From Arthrobacter sp. SLBN-122 (GTDB taxonomy: Bacteria > Actinomycetota > Actinomycetes > Actinomycetales > Micrococcaceae), in the NCBI RefSeq assembly GCF_006715165.1, contig NZ_VFMS01000001.1, forward strand, positions 2,356,001 to 2,420,000: 64,000 nucleotides of DNA, written 5' to 3'. Below are positions 16,823-24,596 of the stretch, one piece after another. The notes under the pieces are model-generated. The model was not told the DNA's origin and searched no databases. It saw only the letters and a list, made by a program, of their open reading frames with translations. The first letter of the stretch is position 1. Each line of letters starts with the position of its first letter. The position numbers and the translations under genes were made by a program.

Positions 16823-16846
16823 ATGGGCAGCGTCGAGCCTTTGTAG
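16823..16846 (+). CDS. Putative 7-codon leaderless upstream reading frame (MGSVEPL)
   Basis: An ATG at 16823 opens a seven-codon frame that stops 6 nt before the acyltransferase ATG. A -10-like CACAAT (16811-16816) lies exactly six bases before it, so transcription may start on this ATG. Such a short leaderless frame could load ribosomes for the next gene. No protein function is implied. Confidence 0.3.
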   Translation: MGSVEPL

Positions 16847-16852
16847 GGTCCC

Positions 16853-18193
16853 ATGCGAAGCACCGGCACGCGGGGGACAGGAAGCGGGGCGGACACGGCA
16901 AGCCGTGATCCGGTGATCGATATTGTCCGGTTCATCTGCCTGGTCCTGGTGGTGGTGGGGCACTCCACGATGGTCAGCCCGGTCCTGCACCCAGACGGGA
17001 CCGTGACAACCGAAAACACCTTGGCCGAACAGGACTGGTTCGAACCCGTCATCTGGATCTTCATGGTCATGCCCCTGTTCTTCGTCACCGGCGGCATCAC
17101 CGGCCTGCAGTCCTGGCGCCGGCTCAAGGCAAGCGGCGGGACCGGGGCGCAGTTCATCCGCGCGCGCCTCCTGCGCCTGGTCCGCCCGGCCGCCGCCCTG
17201 CTGGCAACCATGGTGGCCGGCCTGTCCGTGGCCGCAGCGCTCGGCGTGGACCGGCAGGTGGTCCAGCTTGTTGCCACCGGGGCGGGCATGCCACTGTGGT
17301 TTCTTGCGGCCTACCTTGCAGCGCAGCTGAACATTCCGGTCCTGGCAGCGCTCCATGACCGCGCACCCTGGCTGACCCTCGGCCTGCTTACCGGGCTGGT
17401 GATTGCCGTGGACTGTCTCCGCGGTACCGTGCCGGACCTGGCCAACGCGAACCTGGTCTTCGTGTGGTGCGCAGTCCAGCAACTGGGTTTCCTTGCCGCG
17501 GACGGGCAACTTTCCCGCCTCTCCCGCTCCGGGCTGCTGGGCATCGCGGTGGCGGCACACCTGCTGCTGGGACTCGTGACCGGACTTGGCCTGTACCGCG
17601 GCAACATGCTGGTCAACCTCAACCCGCCCAACCTGTCCCTGGTGCTCCTGGGCGTTTCGCAGCTGGCGGCGATGGAACTTGCGCGGCCCGTCCTGGCGCC
17701 GCTGGCCGGCATCCGCTGGATCAGCCGGCTCCTGCAGGTGGCCGGCGCCCGGTCCCTGACGGTCTACCTGTGGCACCTGCCGCTGCTGGCGGCCATGTCC
17801 GGATTGCTGCTCCTGGCACCGATCGCCAAACCAGCATCGGGTACGCCCGAATGGTGGTGGTCACGTCCACTGGTGGTCCTCGCGCTGGTCTTCCTGCTTC
17901 TGCCGGTGGCCGCAGCCTTTGGCCGCCTGGAGGAACGGACGACGGCGCTCCAGGCTTTCCGCTGCAGGCCCGCCGTGGCGGGGACCGCCGTCGTAGTGGT
18001 CTTCATTCCCGTGGCGGACGCCGCGCTCAGCGGCCTGTCGTTGGGGCTGCTGGCAGCCGGCGCCCTGTGTTTTTGCGTGGCGATCCTTCTGCTGGGCGGA
18101 CTGCCGCTGCCGCGGCGCGGTGCTGTCCGCAGGGGCCGGAAGCGGGGGCCGGGGAAGAGGGGCCCAAGGGGCATTGCCAGCGGCGTGAAGTAG
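16853..18193 (+). CDS. Acyltransferase 3 family membrane protein
   Basis: A 446-residue membrane protein with about ten hydrophobic segments. The first segment (VIDIVRFICLVLVVVGHSTM) contains the catalytic-type histidine; RARLLRLVRPAAAL and YLWHLPLLA further along fit the acyltransferase-3 (OafA/NodX-like) family, which acylates sugars or lipids of the envelope. There is no SGNH domain. The C-terminus is very basic (RRGAVRRGRKRGPGKRGP). The acceptor molecule is unknown. A possible 7-codon frame ends 6 nt before the ATG. Confidence 0.8.
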   Translation: MRSTGTRGTGSGADTASRDPVIDIVRFICLVLVVVGHSTMVSPVLHPDGTVTTENTLAEQDWFEPVIWIFMVMPLFFVTGGITGLQSWRRLKASGGTGAQFIRARLLRLVRPAAALLATMVAGLSVAAALGVDRQVVQLVATGAGMPLWFLAAYLAAQLNIPVLAALHDRAPWLTLGLLTGLVIAVDCLRGTVPDLANANLVFVWCAVQQLGFLAADGQLSRLSRSGLLGIAVAAHLLLGLVTGLGLYRGNMLVNLNPPNLSLVLLGVSQLAAMELARPVLAPLAGIRWISRLLQVAGARSLTVYLWHLPLLAAMSGLLLLAPIAKPASGTPEWWWSRPLVVLALVFLLLPVAAAFGRLEERTTALQAFRCRPAVAGTAVVVVFIPVADAALSGLSLGLLAAGALCFCVAILLLGGLPLPRRGAVRRGRKRGPGKRGPRGIASGVK

Positions 18194-18208
18194 TGCCAGT
18201 GTCGAACC

Positions 18209-18538
18209 ATGACCGAGAACACCGCGTCCGCAGAGGACACCTTCACCGCCAATGTCTCGCTGCTGCGCAATGACGAACAGCAACGGTATGAGCTCCTGGT
18301 GGATGGCAGGTTGGCTGTCCAGGCCTTTTTCCGCGACCTTCCCGGGCACATTGATTTCACCCACACCGAGACCGGCGAGGACTTTGAAGGCCAGGGCCTG
18401 GGCAAGGTCCTGGCGCATTTTGCCCTGGATGATGTGGTGGCCACGGGAAAGCGGATCATCCCGCACTGCCCGTTCATTTCCAGCTACCTCCGCAAGCATG
18501 AGGGCTACGGCCAGTTCGTCGACTGGCCCGAACGCTGA
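18209..18538 (+). CDS. Small GNAT-like N-acetyltransferase (YjdJ-type)
   Basis: A 109-residue minimal acetyltransferase fold: RYELLVDGRLAVQAFF, HIDFTHTETGEDFEGQGLGKVLAHFALDD and RIIPHCPFISSYLRKH. EGQGLGK is the pyrophosphate-binding loop for acetyl-CoA; PHCPF...YLRKHEGY is the conserved end of this small GNAT subgroup. It lies 15 bp after the acyltransferase gene. The acetyl acceptor is unknown. CAGTGT six bases before the ATG suggests a leaderless start. Confidence 0.85.
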   Translation: MTENTASAEDTFTANVSLLRNDEQQRYELLVDGRLAVQAFFRDLPGHIDFTHTETGEDFEGQGLGKVLAHFALDDVVATGKRIIPHCPFISSYLRKHEGYGQFVDWPER

Positions 18539-18618
18539 CCCCTCCTGGCCACACCTGGTGGTTATTCCCCGGCCTGCACCGGGTACAGCCTGCATACGTG
18601 CGCGTGTGTAAAAGGCAT

Positions 18619-19608
18619 ATGCAGCTGGCCGGGAAGGGCAATGTGGCGGGAAACCAGGAAACCATTTTCGATGTGGCGGTCATTGGCGGGGGACCGGCGG
18701 GCCTAAGCGCGGGCACCGCCTTGGCGCGGGCGCTGCGTTCCGTGGTGGTGATCGACGGCGGCGAGCAGAGGAACCTGGGGGCGGAAAGTGTCCACGGCTT
18801 CCTGAGCCGGGAGGGGATGCATCCCCGGGACCTTCTGGCGGCAGGCAGGGAGGAACTGGCCAGGTACGGCGGGACGATGGCTTCCGGGTTTGTCAGATCG
18901 GCCAGCCGGGACGGGGATCGGTTCGTGCTGGCTTTGGGGGACGGCTCCACCCGGGTTGCCCGGCGCCTGCTGATCGCATCAGGAATCATGGATGAGCTTC
19001 CCGACCTGCCAGGCGTAGCCGACCGCTGGGGACGGGACGTGCTGTATTGCCCCTACTGCCACGGATGGGAAATCCGGAACCAAAGAATCGGAGTCCTGGC
19101 GGCCGATTCCCATTCCGTCATGCAGGCCCTGACGTTCCGGCAGTGGAGTCCGGACGTGACGCTCCTGCTCAACGACGCCCTGGAACTCAGCCCGGGCCAG
19201 GAGGAACAACTCGCTGCGCGGTCCGTCCGCGTGGTGGAGGGAAAGGTCCGGGCGCTGGAGGTCCGCGATGACCGGCTTACGGGCGCCTCCCGGGATGCGG
19301 GCCGGACGGTGCCCCTTGATGTCCTGGTGGTCAGTCCGGCCACCACGAGTAAAGCCAACATGCTTCAGCGGCTGGGACTGGAACCGGCCGCCCTGCCGGA
19401 TGGTCCGGGGAGCCGCCTGGAGACCGACGAAAGCGGCCGGACGTCATGCCCGGGAGTGTGGGCCGCGGGCAATGCTACAGATGTTTCCGCCCAGGTCATG
19501 ACGGCGGCCGCAGCGGGGCTTCGCGCGGCGGAGGCCATCAACGCGGACCTGGTCCTGGCCGACACCCGGCACGCGGTTGAGGCTGCCCGCGTTCCAGCTG
19601 GGCAGTAA
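18619..19608 (+). CDS. Thioredoxin reductase-like FAD/NAD(P) oxidoreductase with CPYCHG motif
   Basis: About 329 residues. FDVAVIGGGPAGLSAG binds FAD; VLYCPYCHGWEIRNQRIGVL holds a CxxC placed like the redox disulfide of thioredoxin reductases; the C-terminal CPGVWAAGNATDVSAQVMTAAAAG is the second FAD motif. The usual NADPH-binding GxGxxA loop is replaced by GVLAADSHSV, so cofactor use may differ from true TrxB. Start is uncertain: ATG 18619 is used here, GTG 18643 (behind GGGAAGG) is a good alternative. Cytoplasmic; the partner is unknown. Confidence 0.8.
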   Translation: MQLAGKGNVAGNQETIFDVAVIGGGPAGLSAGTALARALRSVVVIDGGEQRNLGAESVHGFLSREGMHPRDLLAAGREELARYGGTMASGFVRSASRDGDRFVLALGDGSTRVARRLLIASGIMDELPDLPGVADRWGRDVLYCPYCHGWEIRNQRIGVLAADSHSVMQALTFRQWSPDVTLLLNDALELSPGQEEQLAARSVRVVEGKVRALEVRDDRLTGASRDAGRTVPLDVLVVSPATTSKANMLQRLGLEPAALPDGPGSRLETDESGRTSCPGVWAAGNATDVSAQVMTAAAAGLRAAEAINADLVLADTRHAVEAARVPAGQ

Positions 19609-19620
19609 CCGCGGCGCTGC

Positions 19621-19947
19621 CTAGCTTGCGAGGGCCTGGTCGGTGACCGGCATGGCGGCGCCGGGGTCATCAATGGTGAAGCCGCAGGCGCACCGGTAGG
19701 TGACCACGCTCTCCGGGACGGACCCTGGCCGCAGGGCAACCACTGAGTTTCCGTCAACGTAGACGGGCTCTCGGACAGGCATTTCGCCGTGGTCTACAAG
19801 CTGCATCGGCATGCGGCAGTGCATGCGTGAATTCAGGGTCATCAGCAGCCCTGCGTCCACGGGTACGGTGGCGGTCATGAGCTGCTCGCCAGCTGCCTCG
19901 CTACGTTCCCCAAACGCCGTCAGCTGGTTTTCCATTGCGGTGGTCAT
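19621..19947 (-). CDS. Conserved hypothetical protein with C-terminal CxC motif
   Basis: A 108-residue soluble protein behind an AAGGAAG ribosome binding site. The middle reads MHCRMPMQLVDHGEMPVREPVYVDGNSVVALRPG and the end VVTYRCACGFTIDDP, where the two close cysteines with the upstream Cys could bind a metal. No known family is recognised. It converges on the oxidoreductase gene with a 12-bp gap and has its own upstream region with an inverted repeat at 20032. Confidence 0.65.
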   Translation of the reverse strand: MTTAMENQLTAFGERSEAAGEQLMTATVPVDAGLLMTLNSRMHCRMPMQLVDHGEMPVREPVYVDGNSVVALRPGSVPESVVTYRCACGFTIDDPGAAMPVTDQALAS

Positions 19948-20031
19948 TATGTTCTTCCTTGGGCTTCTTTCACGGAGCCGCCGGCTTTGGCAGCCCCGCC
20001 GCGAACTGCTTGCGGAGGTTCATCTACGTCA

Positions 20032-20048
20032 TAAGCAAAGCATGCTTA
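20032..20048. promoter_or_regulatory. Inverted repeat TAAGCA-N5-TGCTTA in a divergent promoter region
   Basis: A perfect 6-bp inverted repeat in the 174-bp gap between the hypothetical gene at 19621-19947 (minus) and the SDR gene at 20122 (plus), inside the most AT-rich stretch nearby. It looks like a regulator site, but no regulator gene is adjacent. Confidence 0.35.
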
Positions 20049-20121
20049 CTAATTAATGCACAAGTCAGGATGGGCGGGAGTGCCTGCACTGCGCGGCCGT
20101 CTCTCTGGCTAGGCTTGCAGC

Positions 20122-20895
20122 ATGACGCCATCGAGTTCGCGCACCACAGCACTTGTCACCGGGGCCAGCGCAGGGCTGGGCCATGAATTCGCAAAGCAGC
20201 TTGCGGCCCAGGGGCATGACCTGGTCCTGGTGGCGCGCAACGCGTCCCGGCTGGCGGAAACAGCGGAGGACCTCCGGCGCCGCTACGGCATCATGGCTGA
20301 GGTGCTCCCCGCAGACCTGACGGACGACGACGACGTCGCCGCCGTCGTCGAACGCCTGGAAGACACCAGCCGGCCGGTGGGGATCCTGGTCAACAACGCA
20401 GGGATCGGGCTGCTGCACAACTTTGAGGACAACCACGCGCCGGAGGAGAAGAAGCACCTGAAGCTGCACGCGGAAACGTCCATGGTCCTGACCCACGCGG
20501 CGCTGAAGGGCATGCTGGAGCGCGGGGAGGGACGGATCATCAATGTGGCCAGTGTGGCCGCGTTCCTGCCCCGCGGCACCTATTCCGCGGCCAAGGCCTG
20601 GCTGGTCAGTTTCAGCCGGTGGGCGAACCTGGCCTACCGCACGCGGGGCGTCAAGGTCACGGCCGTCTGCCCCGGCTTCACCCACACGGAGTTCCACGAC
20701 CGGATGGGGATGGACAAGTCCGTGGCGCCGTCGTGGACTTGGCTGCGCGCCGAGCGGGTGGTCAGTGAAGGCCTGGCGGACAACGAGCGCGGCAAGGCGG
20801 TGTCCATCCCGTCCAAGCGCTACAAGGTGCTGGCGGCGGTGGCCAAGGTGGCTCCGGCGCGGCTAATGGCTGGGCCGGCGCGGAAGCCGAAGTAG
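20122..20895 (+). CDS. Short-chain dehydrogenase/reductase (classical SDR)
   Basis: A 257-residue SDR. TGASAGLG (about residue 13) binds NADP, NNAGIG follows, and the catalytic set is Ser in NVASVAAFL with Tyr and Lys in YSAAKAW. It resembles the DltE/YqjQ-like SDRs; substrate unknown. TAGGCT exactly six bases before the ATG indicates a leaderless mRNA; there is no ribosome binding site. Its last 33 bp overlap the end of the convergent FUSC gene. Confidence 0.88.
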   Translation: MTPSSSRTTALVTGASAGLGHEFAKQLAAQGHDLVLVARNASRLAETAEDLRRRYGIMAEVLPADLTDDDDVAAVVERLEDTSRPVGILVNNAGIGLLHNFEDNHAPEEKKHLKLHAETSMVLTHAALKGMLERGEGRIINVASVAAFLPRGTYSAAKAWLVSFSRWANLAYRTRGVKVTAVCPGFTHTEFHDRMGMDKSVAPSWTWLRAERVVSEGLADNERGKAVSIPSKRYKVLAAVAKVAPARLMAGPARKPK

Positions 20896-22062
20896 GCCCG
20901 GGAGCGGAGTCCGGGTGCGGGCTCCCGGCCGGCGGACAGCCACCACCACCAGGATCCCCAACAGAGCACCCACCAGGGTTTCCACCGCGCGCTCCAGGAT
21001 CAGGACCTGCGGTTCGGTGGGGGCGGCCAGCTGCGTCATCAGCAGGATGACCGGCGTAAACCAGACCATGGCCAGGCCATAGTGCCGGGTCATGAACAGC
21101 TCGGTGGCGAACTGGAAAAGGATGACCAGGAGGGCCAGCACCGTGGCCTGGTGCACCGGCTCCTGAAATGCCGGATAGAGGGCGGCCAGTGCCCAGGGCC
21201 CCGGCAGGATTACGACGGCGGTAACCACCAGGCCCAGGAGCGTCCCCACGATGCGGTGGATACCCCGCCGGACGCTGCTGGGCAGGTCGGCGCCGGCGAG
21301 CGGTACGGCGGCTGCCGCCATGGCCCAGTGCGGGTGGCCGCTGCCGCTTAGGACACCCACTGTTCCGGCAGCACCCACGGCCAGGACGTACCGGGCGGCG
21401 TGGACGCTCAGTTCCCGCTGCCCTGCGGCCGAACGGGACGGCACGTTCCTGGTGGCCCCGGCTTCCCATGCCCTTTGCCGCACCCAGCCGCTGAAGCCGA
21501 TGAGGATGGAGAATGCTGATGATGCCGCGGCGATAAGCAGCGCGGCATACCAGGGGACTGTGGTGGGAACGGAGGCACACGCCCCAAGGGCCAGGATTCC
21601 GAAGAAGGGCCCGTTCGGTTTCAGCCGTACGCGGTCCGAGTACACGGAGCCCACTCCGGCCAGGATGGCCTCCACCGCCACCAGCCACCACGAGTGGATG
21701 TGGTTGATGGACAGCGTCACGCCCACAGCCACGCCACTGAGCAGCACCAGGGCACCCTGCCCCTGGTGGCGGAGCCGCAGCTGGTGCGGTTCCAAGCGGC
21801 CGTACATGCCGGTCAATGCGCCGAACACGGCGTAGATGATGAGGTCGGTCCGCCCGGCGGCCAGCAGGAGCAGCGAGGGGGCGGCAACGCTGAGGGCCAC
21901 GCGCAGTGCGGCAAGGTGGTCATTGGTGGCAGGCTCCAGCCGGTGGAGTGCGCGCACCTGTGCCACTACGCGCTTCATGTCCGGCGACACCTGTCCTGTC
22001 TTGTTGTCCTGCGGCGGCCCGAAGGCCTTTGGGAACGTATCACCGGCATGCGGCAGAGTCAT
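20863..22062 (-). CDS. FUSC-family membrane protein
   Basis: About 399 residues with two blocks of membrane helices (about residues 45-160 and 240-360), each followed by hydrophilic stretches, as in the fusaric-acid-resistance/aromatic-acid efflux family (AaeB/YccS-like). GRTDLIIYAVFGALTGMYGR and GIHRIVGTLLGLVV are family-like segments. The substrate is unknown. The ATG at 22062 is chosen because a terminator at 22102-22146 excludes starts further upstream; ATG 21978 is an alternative. The gene ends inside the last codons of the SDR gene on the other strand. Confidence 0.75.
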   Translation of the reverse strand: MTLPHAGDTFPKAFGPPQDNKTGQVSPDMKRVVAQVRALHRLEPATNDHLAALRVALSVAAPSLLLLAAGRTDLIIYAVFGALTGMYGRLEPHQLRLRHQGQGALVLLSGVAVGVTLSINHIHSWWLVAVEAILAGVGSVYSDRVRLKPNGPFFGILALGACASVPTTVPWYAALLIAAASSAFSILIGFSGWVRQRAWEAGATRNVPSRSAAGQRELSVHAARYVLAVGAAGTVGVLSGSGHPHWAMAAAAVPLAGADLPSSVRRGIHRIVGTLLGLVVTAVVILPGPWALAALYPAFQEPVHQATVLALLVILFQFATELFMTRHYGLAMVWFTPVILLMTQLAAPTEPQVLILERAVETLVGALLGILVVVAVRRPGARTRTPLPGLLRLPRRPSH

Positions 22063-22101
22063 ACTGCCGGCAGTCACAATAGGAAATCCGCAGGCACGCA
22101 A

Positions 22102-22146
22102 AGGCCCGTCCCTGTGCTTCCCCCAAGGAAGCACAGGGACGGGCCT
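22102..22146. terminator. Strong terminator hairpin
   Basis: A perfect 20-bp stem (22102-22121 with 22127-22146) with a 5-nt loop, 43 bp after the transporter stop codon on the minus strand. It isolates the transporter gene from the FUSC gene. Confidence 0.85.
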
Positions 22147-22188
22147 GTGAGCGTGGGCTACAAGAGTGCCCGGGTGGCCGGCTGGAGG

Positions 22189-23778
22189 CTAGGCTCCCGC
22201 CGGAACCCCGCGGTGTGCCTGGGTGTCCAGGGCGTCCTGGGTTTCGAACGGCAGTTCGTCCAGGTTGATCAGCGGGTTTTCATCCTGGGTGGCCACCAGT
22301 TCCCTTGCCTCTGCCTGCGTGTCCACGCTGGGCATGGATCCCGGCAGGGGGCGGTTGGCCGATTCCTTCAGGAAGTAGATGGCGATGGCGCCCACGAGGG
22401 AGGTGGCCATGAGGTAGTAGGCGGGCATCATGTCGTTGCCCGTGGCGCTGATCAGGGCTGCCACGATGAACGGTGTGGTCCCGCCGAAGATGGCCACGGC
22501 GAAGTTGTAGGCAATGCCCATGGCTCCGTAGCGGCTGGATGTGGGGAACTGGGCCGGGAGCGCCGAGGCCAGGTTGGCCACATAAAACGTCACCGGGAAG
22601 GCGATCAGGGCCAGCCCGGCAAGGGTGGACCAAATCTGACCAATGCCGATCAGCATGAAGGCGGGCAGAGCCAGCACGATGGTGCTCACGGCGCCGATCC
22701 AGAGCACGGGGCGGCGGCCGATCCGGTCTGACAGCTTGCCGGTCAGCGGAATGCACAGGCTCATGACCACCAGCACCGGAATGGTGAGCAGGGTGCCGTG
22801 GACTTCGTCGTAGCCCTTGGACTCCGTCAGGTAAGTGGGCATGTAGGAGGTGAGGGCGTAACCGGCCGTGTTGGCGGCGGCCACCACCACCATGGCAACG
22901 ACGATGGGGCGCCAGTAGGCCTTGACGATTCCCACCGGTCCCTTGGCCGTGGCAGTATCACCAGCGGATGCGTTCTTGGCGATCTCTTCCTGGGCATCAA
23001 GGGTTGCCTGGAACTGCGGCGATTCCTCGATCTTGCTCCGGAAGTAGACGGCGATCAGGCCCAGCGGGCCTGCCACCAGGAACGGGATGCGCCATCCCCA
23101 GTCCTCCATGGTGTCCTGGCCGAGCGTCAGCTGCAGGACGGAGACCAGGGCGGCGCCAATGGCGAAGCCCAGGTAACTGCCCAGGTCCAGGAAGCTGGCA
23201 AAGAAGCCGCGGCGCTTGTCGGCCGCGTATTCGCTCACGAACGTGGTGGCACCGGCGTACTCGCCACCGGTGGAAAAGCCCTGGACCACCTTGAGGAGCA
23301 CCAGCAGTGCGGCAGCCCACAGTCCGATCTGTGCGTACCCGGGCAGGAGGCCGACGGCGAAGGTGCTTGCCGCCATGATCATCAGCGTGGTGGCCAGGAT
23401 CTTTTGGCGTCCCACCTTGTCGCCCAGCCAGCCGAAGATCACGCCGCCCAGGGGGCGGGCGATGAAGGTGGCGGCAAAGGTTCCCAGCAGGAACAGCGTC
23501 TGGGTGGTGGGATCGGATTCCGGAAGGAACACCGGGCCCATGGTGGTGATGAGGTAGCCGAAGACGCCTACGTCGTACCACTCCATGGTGTTGCCAACGA
23601 TGGTTCCGCCGAGTGCCTTTTTGAGCATGGGCTGGTCCACCACGTTGACATCGGATTCCTTGAGCCGGCGGCGTGGCAACAGCCTGGGCTTCTTGGCGGC
23701 CACGGGGGCTGCCGGGTCTGTTCCGCGGGCGTTCCTGGCGCCTGCTGGAGAGTCGGTCCTGCTTCGGTCTGTGGGCAT
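22189..23778 (-). CDS. MFS transporter, metabolite:H+ symporter (MHS, ProP-like) family
   Basis: A 529-residue, 12-helix transporter with a 45-residue basic cytoplasmic N-terminus. Family marks: GTIVGNTMEWYDVGVFGYL, FIARPLGGVIFGWLGDKVGRQK between helices 2 and 3, and GFSTGGEYAGATTFVSEYA. This matches the MHS group, which moves betaine, proline, citrate, alpha-ketoglutarate or shikimate with protons. The ATG at 23778 is preferred because AGGAG lies 8 nt before it; the longer frame from 23802 has no ribosome binding site. Monocistronic, ending at the terminator at 22102. Confidence 0.88.
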   Translation of the reverse strand: MPTDRSRTDSPAGARNARGTDPAAPVAAKKPRLLPRRRLKESDVNVVDQPMLKKALGGTIVGNTMEWYDVGVFGYLITTMGPVFLPESDPTTQTLFLLGTFAATFIARPLGGVIFGWLGDKVGRQKILATTLMIMAASTFAVGLLPGYAQIGLWAAALLVLLKVVQGFSTGGEYAGATTFVSEYAADKRRGFFASFLDLGSYLGFAIGAALVSVLQLTLGQDTMEDWGWRIPFLVAGPLGLIAVYFRSKIEESPQFQATLDAQEEIAKNASAGDTATAKGPVGIVKAYWRPIVVAMVVVAAANTAGYALTSYMPTYLTESKGYDEVHGTLLTIPVLVVMSLCIPLTGKLSDRIGRRPVLWIGAVSTIVLALPAFMLIGIGQIWSTLAGLALIAFPVTFYVANLASALPAQFPTSSRYGAMGIAYNFAVAIFGGTTPFIVAALISATGNDMMPAYYLMATSLVGAIAIYFLKESANRPLPGSMPSVDTQAEARELVATQDENPLINLDELPFETQDALDTQAHRGVPAGA

Positions 23779-24214
23779 TTGGGCAACTCCTATGGAGGTC
23801 ATTTGCTTGCGACTTGTAGCTGCCCCGCTCTGGGCAGGCCTTCAATTTTACGTGATGCCTGTAGCGCGCGGACAGTTCGATGGCGTAGAGTGCGCCCTTT
23901 TGGGCCGCTTCAGGGGTGGTTTCCACAATTTTTTGTGCCGCCGTTTCCCGCGCCATTACTGGGAAGCACGCTGCTCAACGGCGGCGTTACCAAAAATTTT
24001 CCGCCGGGAACCGTTTTAGGGCCCATTTCTTGGTGATCGCGGCCGCGAAAGTGATTGGGGCCACCGTCCCTGGAGGGGGTTCACAGGACCTCCTGGCGTG
24101 CCTATGGTGGAGCGATGAAGACACCTCTTTCCGGGCAGTAGTCCGCGCGCGCCCGGACGCTTTCGTTGGCGTTTCGATTCAAGGAAGAACGAAGGAAAGA
24201 AGGGAAGAACCACA
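23779..24214 (+). promoter_or_regulatory. 436-bp noncoding gap with a promoter for the small gene at 24215
   Basis: The gap separates two divergent genes. On the plus strand, -35 TTCACA (24080-24085) and -10 TATGGT (24103-24108) are 17 bp apart, giving a leader of about 100 nt before the ATG at 24215, which has a purine-rich AAGGAAAGAAGGGAAG upstream. No convincing gene, RNA or repeat was seen in 23800-24075. Confidence 0.5.
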
Positions 24215-24469
24215 ATGGGTGAAGAGTCCAACCAGTTCCACATCAACCCTGAGGTGGCGGATCACATTGCGGCTGCCATGGATGCGCCGACGGCGCCGGG
24301 CCCTGCGGCCATGGGCGCCCCCCTCGGGCAGCAAAGCGGCTGGCCGGACGGCTACGGAAAGCGGCGGCATCCCAAGGACCGGGCCGCGGGCCACGGCCGG
24401 ATGGGACATGAAGCGGCCGTGACCGCCGTCCACCGCACCGGCCGGCCGCAGATGCCGCACTCCTCGTAG
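24215..24469 (+). CDS. Small hypothetical protein, proline/glycine/histidine-rich
   Basis: An 84-residue hydrophilic protein with a good ribosome binding site and its own promoter. FHINPEVADHIAAAMDAPTAPG is the most ordered-looking part; the rest (GWPDGYGKRRHPKDRAAGHGRMGHEAAVTA, given here only as composition: Gly, His, Arg-rich) is likely disordered. Not recognised; no domain, signal or membrane segment. The stop codon lies in the first copy of a 20-bp tandem duplication, and a hairpin follows. Confidence 0.55.
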   Translation: MGEESNQFHINPEVADHIAAAMDAPTAPGPAAMGAPLGQQSGWPDGYGKRRHPKDRAAGHGRMGHEAAVTAVHRTGRPQMPHSS

Positions 24470-24504
24470 CCGGTACCGAAAACACGTAGCCGGCACCTAA
24501 AACC
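24465..24504. repeat. Imperfect 20-bp tandem duplication over a stop codon
   Basis: Units 24465-24484 and 24485-24504, each starting CGTAGCCGG, match at 17 of 20 positions. The first holds the TAG stop codon of the small gene. Confidence 0.65.
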
Positions 24505-24512
24505 CGTCCACA

Positions 24513-24561
24513 CACAAATTACCTGGCGCCCCACAATGTTGCAGGTGCCAGGTAATTTGTG
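24513..24561. terminator. Bidirectional terminator hairpin between small gene and ligD
   Basis: An 18-bp stem (24513-24530 with 24544-24561) with one non-Watson-Crick pair and a 13-nt loop, beginning CACAAATTACCTGG. It lies between convergent genes. Confidence 0.75.
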
Positions 24562-24596
24562 CGTCGTGGGGTTACCTGCGCATCTAAAAACGCCGG

